Assembly (NCBI GenBank): GCA_015233135.1 | Contig: JADFYH010000031.1 | Span: 1-33,846 of the forward strand | Reading direction: 5' to 3' | DNA from: Deltaproteobacteria bacterium | GTDB lineage: Bacteria; UBA10199; JADFYH01 | Length of the DNA stretch: 33,846 bases | The notes under the pieces: generated by a model | Database searches by the model: none | Seen by the model: the letters and a program-made list of their open reading frames with translations, nothing else | What the model was told of the DNA's origin: nothing | In this document: piece by piece, positions 31,101 to 33,846 of the stretch | Numbering within the stretch: the stretch's first letter is position 1 | Layout of the letters: every line of letters begins with the position of its first letter | Made by a program: the position numbers and the translations under genes

Positions 31101-32937
31101 CGGCCACCACGTGGGCATCGCCTTCTACCGTCACTTGTCTTTCAGTCAAATCTTTGGCGACCACACGCAAGGTATAGCGGGCCCCTAGAGGATCTTTTTC
31201 GCTCTTGAAATTCAGATTAAAATTTCCCTGGGCGTCCGTCTTTCCTTTTCCCTCTTCCACCACCTCGCCATAACCCCCAGCGACTGCATCTGCTGGCTCG
31301 GCCTCTCCGTAACTCTCGCTACTCAAAAACTCATTCTTGCTTTTATAGAGCGTGTATTCCAGATTTGCGGGAACCGGAGATCCAAAATAATATTGGGCAT
31401 TCACATTAAAGCGGATATTTTCACCCGAAAAATAACGCTCTTTTTCTACCTTCACTTCTACCTTAAATTCTGGCTTGCGATATTCCTGAACCTCAAATTC
31501 TTTTTTGACGGTCTTTCCGGCAAGACTTGCCTGCAAGCTGTAAAAACCCAATTCCGCTTCTTCTTCCAGATCAAACTCACCCGCAAAAGAGCCCATGCTG
31601 TTCGTCTGCAGCGGCAAGGTATTTAAAAAATTTCCTTGAGGATCTTGTAATGTGACCTCAATCGGTTGAGCAGTAGGCAAGAGGTAAGAACCATTCTCCA
31701 ACTCATCCCTTAAAATCCCCTTGAAATAAACTTTTTGCCCAGGCCGATAAAGAGGGCGTTCGGTATAAAGAAAGATTTTCGCTTTACCCGTTAATCCCCT
31801 CTCCCTTGAGGGGAGAGGGTTAGGGTGAGGGTGGGAAGTCATCTCGGACCCTTCTGTTTCGGCAACTGCGCCTTCTCCTTCAGCCTCTGCAACTTCCTCT
31901 CCGCCTTCACTTCCCCCATCGCCTCCCTCTCCCTCATAGACACTTTCATCGTCTGCCGTGGAATACAAATGCGGTGCCCAAGCGAAGGCCACTTGTTCAC
32001 CCAAACTCAGCACCACAAAAGGAAGAGGAGCAGTATTATTATCGGCCTGCTCACTGAGAGGAATTTCCACTAAACCTTCGGAAGAAGTTTTCGCCTGAAT
32101 CGGATTTTGCCCCGCACTAAATAAATACACCTGGGCATCTTGAACTGGAGCTTGTTTGGAAAACGAAGAAACATAAAGCAGTAATTTGGAAGTATCGCGT
32201 TTTGCGATAAAACCGATATCGGTTTTTGAAACCAGACTATTCGATTCAAAAATTTTCTGTCGATCGATACTAGACGCAAGGGAGTGAATCAAAAAAACAC
32301 CCGCCCCATTTAAATCGGCGGGGAGGCGCTGATCAAACTCCAGGGCATCTTCTTCGGCAATGGACGTATTCCATTCCTTGATCATTTTTATCGCAGCATT
32401 ATTTTTGGGATTAAATTTTGAATTTTGCAGCTCTTGAACAGAGCCCCCATTTTTTAGATAGCTGACTAGGTCGATCTGAAAGGCCGAAAAAGAAATTTCT
32501 TTGATGCGCGAACCATTGATATTCACCAGCACTTTTTCATCCGGCATTTTCGTCATTTGATTGATAGAAACCGACAGATAGGGCTCAGATTCTTTGAGCT
32601 TTAGCTCCCCCAGCTGTACATGCTGGCCTTCCTTTACTTCAGTCACATTGGGGAAATAATAATATTGATAGCCCTTGGCAGAAACACTCACATGATAGGA
32701 GGCGAGGGGAATTCCATCCAAATGAAAGTAACCCTGCTCATCGCTAAAGGCCTTCAGATAACGAGGATAGGCATCCGCAGAAATTCGCGCTTTTTTTAAG
32801 GGATGCCCCTGGTCATCCAAAACCCGTCCTTCAATAAAACCGGAAGGTTTTTGAAGCAGGATGACTGCAGCAGAAAAGAAAAAGATAAAAAAGAAACTGA
32901 GCAATAGAGCAAGCCAGGAGTTTTTGTTTTTTTGCAT
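28114..32937 (-). CDS. Bacterial alpha-2-macroglobulin with intact thioester motif
   Basis: 1607 residues. An N-terminal anchor (8-28) is followed by a carboxypeptidase-regulatory-like domain (about 33-115), macroglobulin beta domains ('LYTERPLYRPGQKVYFKGILRDE' at about 388-410, 'AVWLPQVLTDAQGEAKVEVKLPDNLTTWQATVVAHD' near 930-965), and a thioester domain with 'YPYGCVEQTSSRLLAAAY' (Cys1143, Gln1146). Toroid repeats ('SSWAHTRETAIALSALLDYA') and a receptor-type C-terminal domain ('VIVEDPLPAGFEVFD') follow. Such proteins trap proteases in the periplasm. Between the first beta domains lies an acidic low-complexity stretch (about 335-367) and then a 13-residue run (369-381, HPHPNPLPSRERG) encoded by a dispersed repeat. 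In E. coli the partner is PbpC; here the partner genes are VanW, a transpeptidase-like protein and SpoIID. Confidence 0.95.
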   Translation of the reverse strand: MQKNKNSWLALLLSFFFIFFFSAAVILLQKPSGFIEGRVLDDQGHPLKKARISADAYPRYLKAFSDEQGYFHLDGIPLASYHVSVSAKGYQYYYFPNVTEVKEGQHVQLGELKLKESEPYLSVSINQMTKMPDEKVLVNINGSRIKEISFSAFQIDLVSYLKNGGSVQELQNSKFNPKNNAAIKMIKEWNTSIAEEDALEFDQRLPADLNGAGVFLIHSLASSIDRQKIFESNSLVSKTDIGFIAKRDTSKLLLYVSSFSKQAPVQDAQVYLFSAGQNPIQAKTSSEGLVEIPLSEQADNNTAPLPFVVLSLGEQVAFAWAPHLYSTADDESVYEGEGGDGGSEGGEEVAEAEGEGAVAETEGSEMTSHPHPNPLPSRERGLTGKAKIFLYTERPLYRPGQKVYFKGILRDELENGSYLLPTAQPIEVTLQDPQGNFLNTLPLQTNSMGSFAGEFDLEEEAELGFYSLQASLAGKTVKKEFEVQEYRKPEFKVEVKVEKERYFSGENIRFNVNAQYYFGSPVPANLEYTLYKSKNEFLSSESYGEAEPADAVAGGYGEVVEEGKGKTDAQGNFNLNFKSEKDPLGARYTLRVVAKDLTERQVTVEGDAHVVAGDFYFAPEWLQYFAVVGKPFAYTVKTLGYPETPLAKNFEIKIEKEKWSKRKGQYDYSKVEDLSLQTTAQGQVQAALNFKEGGHYRLSLSAKDSAGREVLYHDFVWVSGKAEVEDYAEQKQLVLLPEKKKLEYKSGELLRLMLINPIENAKVLVTVEGPKIHQYFVQNISGTSGMIEIPLQREWVPNVFVSVGLIGKKEYYEASSEVKISPAEHFLKVQVQASSDKVHPGDTLQYAIKTLNDQGQGVPAEVSLGLVDESIYALKADSTQIKDFFWGAKPNRVSSLYSFSGYLSGGIEKEDKNLLRRNFKDTAVWLPQVLTDAQGEAKVEVKLPDNLTTWQATVVAHDATTDVGQEISKIVSSKDLVARLAIPRFFTERDEAKVKAIVQNFTESPQKLNLAVSVEGLSLSNAEDAKNRLIDLAPKESRTFEFTVKATQAGEAKLSLLAKNDKISDGVELKIPILAHGIEQKSFERGEIAASSPENENPATKIHLNVMPQSDVAKSKLKLSLDSSALGQTLGPLSYLIDYPYGCVEQTSSRLLAAAYSKDLLQVLGQQDPAIEKKANSFIPKGIRRLQKMQSYDGSWGWWKGEQGDLFMSSYALYTLNMLKNSGYEVKDQTLTQASEALTKLIEAAQKNTTVSSSLLNFAQYVEVQNHQKMSSAQVPQTAYDLALKSLTLFTQGQKPKAAELLSKLEGQANCPNNACLYPKLDQGYWMYDKLGSVETSAWALKAMIQQASPNTALEEKIANGLLSEIKNSSWAHTRETAIALSALLDYAKSLTSVHVGVKGKILINGKEVKNITVANPHFVRKLSKLELNAGTNLLEITNLTASNLYYQNEFSQFSNEEDLAASKQGISITREYLRLEANGQNNEGQTLYKASPLSGTLKKGEVLGVRLSFETDQDRPYVIVEDPLPAGFEVFDALRFEGNSLWVNQTQLRDEKISLFVSLLPKGKSVMTYALRPELAGSFHVMPAQIYPMYEPSVRGTGAEARLRVE
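31796..31834. repeat. Dispersed hairpin element inside the alpha-2-macroglobulin gene
   Basis: CCCCTCTCCC then TTGAGGGGAGAGGG and TTAGGGTGAGGG, the same family as at 16235, 27351 and 27483. It keeps the frame open and adds HPHPNPLPSRERG to the protein, at the edge of an acidic linker. Confidence 0.85.
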
Positions 32938-32951
32938 AGAATTTAAGGGAA

Positions 32952-33335
32952 TTACCAAACAGCCCGCTTATAGTGATCTGCAATTTTTCTATCTTTAGTA
33001 ATCAGACTTGCCTTATAGAGAGAAGCTTGGGCAACTATTAATCGGTCAAAAGCATCTCGCGTCCAGTGGATATGTGACGCCTCATTTATAATCGCTAAAA
33101 AAGAATCATCTTTAATTTCAATGGCAATCACAGCGGAAACCCCACGAAAAATATCCTTGCCTTTATAAGTGATTTTTTTGACCTCGTAGAGGTAATCGAT
33201 TTCAAGAATCGAGAGCGGGCTTAGCCAAAGCTGAACATTTTTGATCAGTTCAATCACTCGAGGCGAAATCAGATGTGTTTTACCTTCGAATAGCCAGATA
33301 AGAACATGGGTATCTATAAAGGGCCTGGATTCCAT
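32952..33335 (-). CDS. PIN-domain ribonuclease toxin (VapC type)
   Basis: 127 residues. The PIN acidic residues are in place: D8 (FIDTHVLIWL), E45 (SILEID), D94 and D97 (WTRDAFDRLIVAQA) and D115 (TKDRKI). VapC toxins cut RNA with a metal held by these residues. ATG 33335 is preceded by AGAAGGA; a TTG four codons upstream is less likely. Its start overlaps the antitoxin end by 22 bp, the usual coupling of toxin-antitoxin pairs. The stop is 14 bp before the alpha-2-macroglobulin start. Confidence 0.92.
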   Translation of the reverse strand: MESRPFIDTHVLIWLFEGKTHLISPRVIELIKNVQLWLSPLSILEIDYLYEVKKITYKGKDIFRGVSAVIAIEIKDDSFLAIINEASHIHWTRDAFDRLIVAQASLYKASLITKDRKIADHYKRAVW

Positions 33336-33577
33336 TCCTTCTCCCAACTTATATTTAAAAGTTCTTCATCGCTACAAAGCAGCGCCTTGCGTTTTTTAAG
33401 ACGGCTAATGTCATTCATAATCTGAACTTGTTTGGCTTGCTTTTTTGGGACAATTTGCAGAATGACCCCATCCCGATTAATTTCGAGTGTCTTTCCCTTT
33501 TTTGCAACTTCATCCAAATATTTGTAAATATTTGCTCGAAATTGAGAGGGAGTGATCAGATTTATATTTATTTTCAT
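33314..33577 (-). CDS. Phd/YefM-type antitoxin
   Basis: 87 residues. The N-terminal half, 'PSQFRANIYKYLDEVAKKGKTLEINRDGVILQIVPKK', is the Phd/YefM DNA-binding fold; the C-terminal half is charged and probably binds the toxin. Phd-type antitoxins partner with several toxin folds, including PIN. GGAG lies 7 bp before the ATG. It is expected to repress its own promoter through the inverted repeat at 33605-33635. Confidence 0.9.
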   Translation of the reverse strand: MKININLITPSQFRANIYKYLDEVAKKGKTLEINRDGVILQIVPKKQAKQVQIMNDISRLKKRKALLCSDEELLNISWEKEWNPGPL

Positions 33578-33604
33578 AAGAGCTCCATTTTTTTGTTTCT
33601 CATA

Positions 33605-33635
33605 AACGTACGAGTAATGTCAAGAAGCGTACGTT
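33605..33635. promoter_or_regulatory. Operator-like inverted repeat upstream of the toxin-antitoxin pair
   Basis: AACGTACG (33605-33612) and CGTACGTT (33628-33635) are perfect complements, and each contains the self-palindrome CGTACG. Their centres are 23 bp apart, about two helical turns, and the set lies 28-58 bp before the antitoxin ATG. This is the usual place for an autoregulatory site bound by an antitoxin dimer pair. A TTGACA on the minus strand (33623-33618) lies in the spacer. Confidence 0.72.
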
Positions 33636-33729
33636 AATTTTTTGTATCTTCGCATAAGCCAATGTCTAGCCTTGTCCTAATTTGTTAAAAAGCAAAAAAA
33701 ATTTCTTTCTTTTTTTTTAATAGATGCAT

Positions 33730-33846
33730 TTAATTACTGGGGGTAGTTTTTTTTGATAAGGCGAGAAGTTTCTTGATTTCTATTTTTTTCCCTTTGCCTT
33801 CTTCTTTTCTAAAGTCAATCACTTCTTGTTTGGGGTGTTGTTTTGA
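33730..33846 (-). CDS. C-terminal tail of an unknown protein (runs off the right edge)
   Basis: An open frame enters from the right edge and ends with TAA at 33730-33732, leaving 38 residues, Lys-rich ('EVIDFRKEEGKGKKIEIKKLLAL'), with no recognised motif. It may be the end of a longer gene on the minus strand; the short length means it could be chance. The stretch 33636-33729 after it is AT-rich and holds nothing that could be recognised. Confidence 0.4.
   Translation of the reverse strand, partial: SKQHPKQEVIDFRKEEGKGKKIEIKKLLALSKKTTPSN

Noticed and set aside
33601-33623. TTGACA as a -35 box for the antitoxin promoter
   Set aside because: No acceptable -10 hexamer lies 16-18 bp downstream; TTTATG is only 11 bp away.

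Overview
The window looks like a chromosomal segment from a Gram-negative bacterium of deltaproteobacterial type. The evidence is a DUF4215 (Myxococcus-type Cys-rich) repeat protein with a MYXO-CTERM-like tail, a periplasmic alpha-2-macroglobulin, several Crp/Fnr regulators, and an alaC-hom-thrC-glpX gene order. Composition is moderate in GC by eye, and many runs of A or T break it up. Lineage is an inference from gene content only; no rRNA or other phylogenetic marker lies in the window.

Layout. (1) 1-125 looks like one end of an IS21-type insertion sequence that has cut the 5' part off a DUF4215 surface-protein gene (127-1653). (2) 1843-8152 is a regulatory and stress block: an exported protein, a Crp-family regulator, an NnrS-type membrane protein, a lone cyclic-nucleotide-binding (cNBD) domain protein, an Fnr-like regulator with a Cys cluster, a tandem universal stress protein, and a receiver-cNBD-HTH fusion. 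Four Fnr-like palindromes sit upstream of genes in this block, so it may be a small oxygen/NO-responsive regulon. (3) 8320-9577 holds a CaiB/BaiF protein and about 270 bp of nested palindromes. (4) 16179 down to 9578 (minus strand) reads as one long operon: alaC, DUF4160, DUF2442, hom, thrC, glpX, SRPBCC protein, phasin-like protein, DUF2752 protein, SCP2 protein. It joins alanine and threonine synthesis to gluconeogenesis and a small lipid-binding-like set.

(5) 16393-18549 is a large protein with a C-terminal SUMF1/FGE-sulfatase fold that lacks the FGE copper cysteines; its coding sequence has been invaded twice by a dispersed palindromic repeat. (6) 32937 down to 18647 (minus strand) is a run of tightly packed genes: alpha-2-macroglobulin, VanW-domain protein, polytopic membrane protein, a penicillin-binding transpeptidase-like protein and a SpoIID-like lytic transglycosylase (together a cell-envelope module), then a metallo-beta-lactamase-fold hydrolase, class I fumarase, a lipoyl-less E2-type acyltransferase and RecG. 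(7) A Phd/VapC-type toxin-antitoxin pair with a clear operator-like inverted repeat ends the window, followed by the C-terminal tail of a gene that runs off the right edge.

Two dispersed repeat families recur: a 'CCCTCTCCC..GGGAGAGGG.TGAGGG' element (16235, 27351, 27483, 31796) and a 'TAGGGGCGG..CCGCCC' element (17691, 18336, 26131/26208). Both have copies inside reading frames that stay open.
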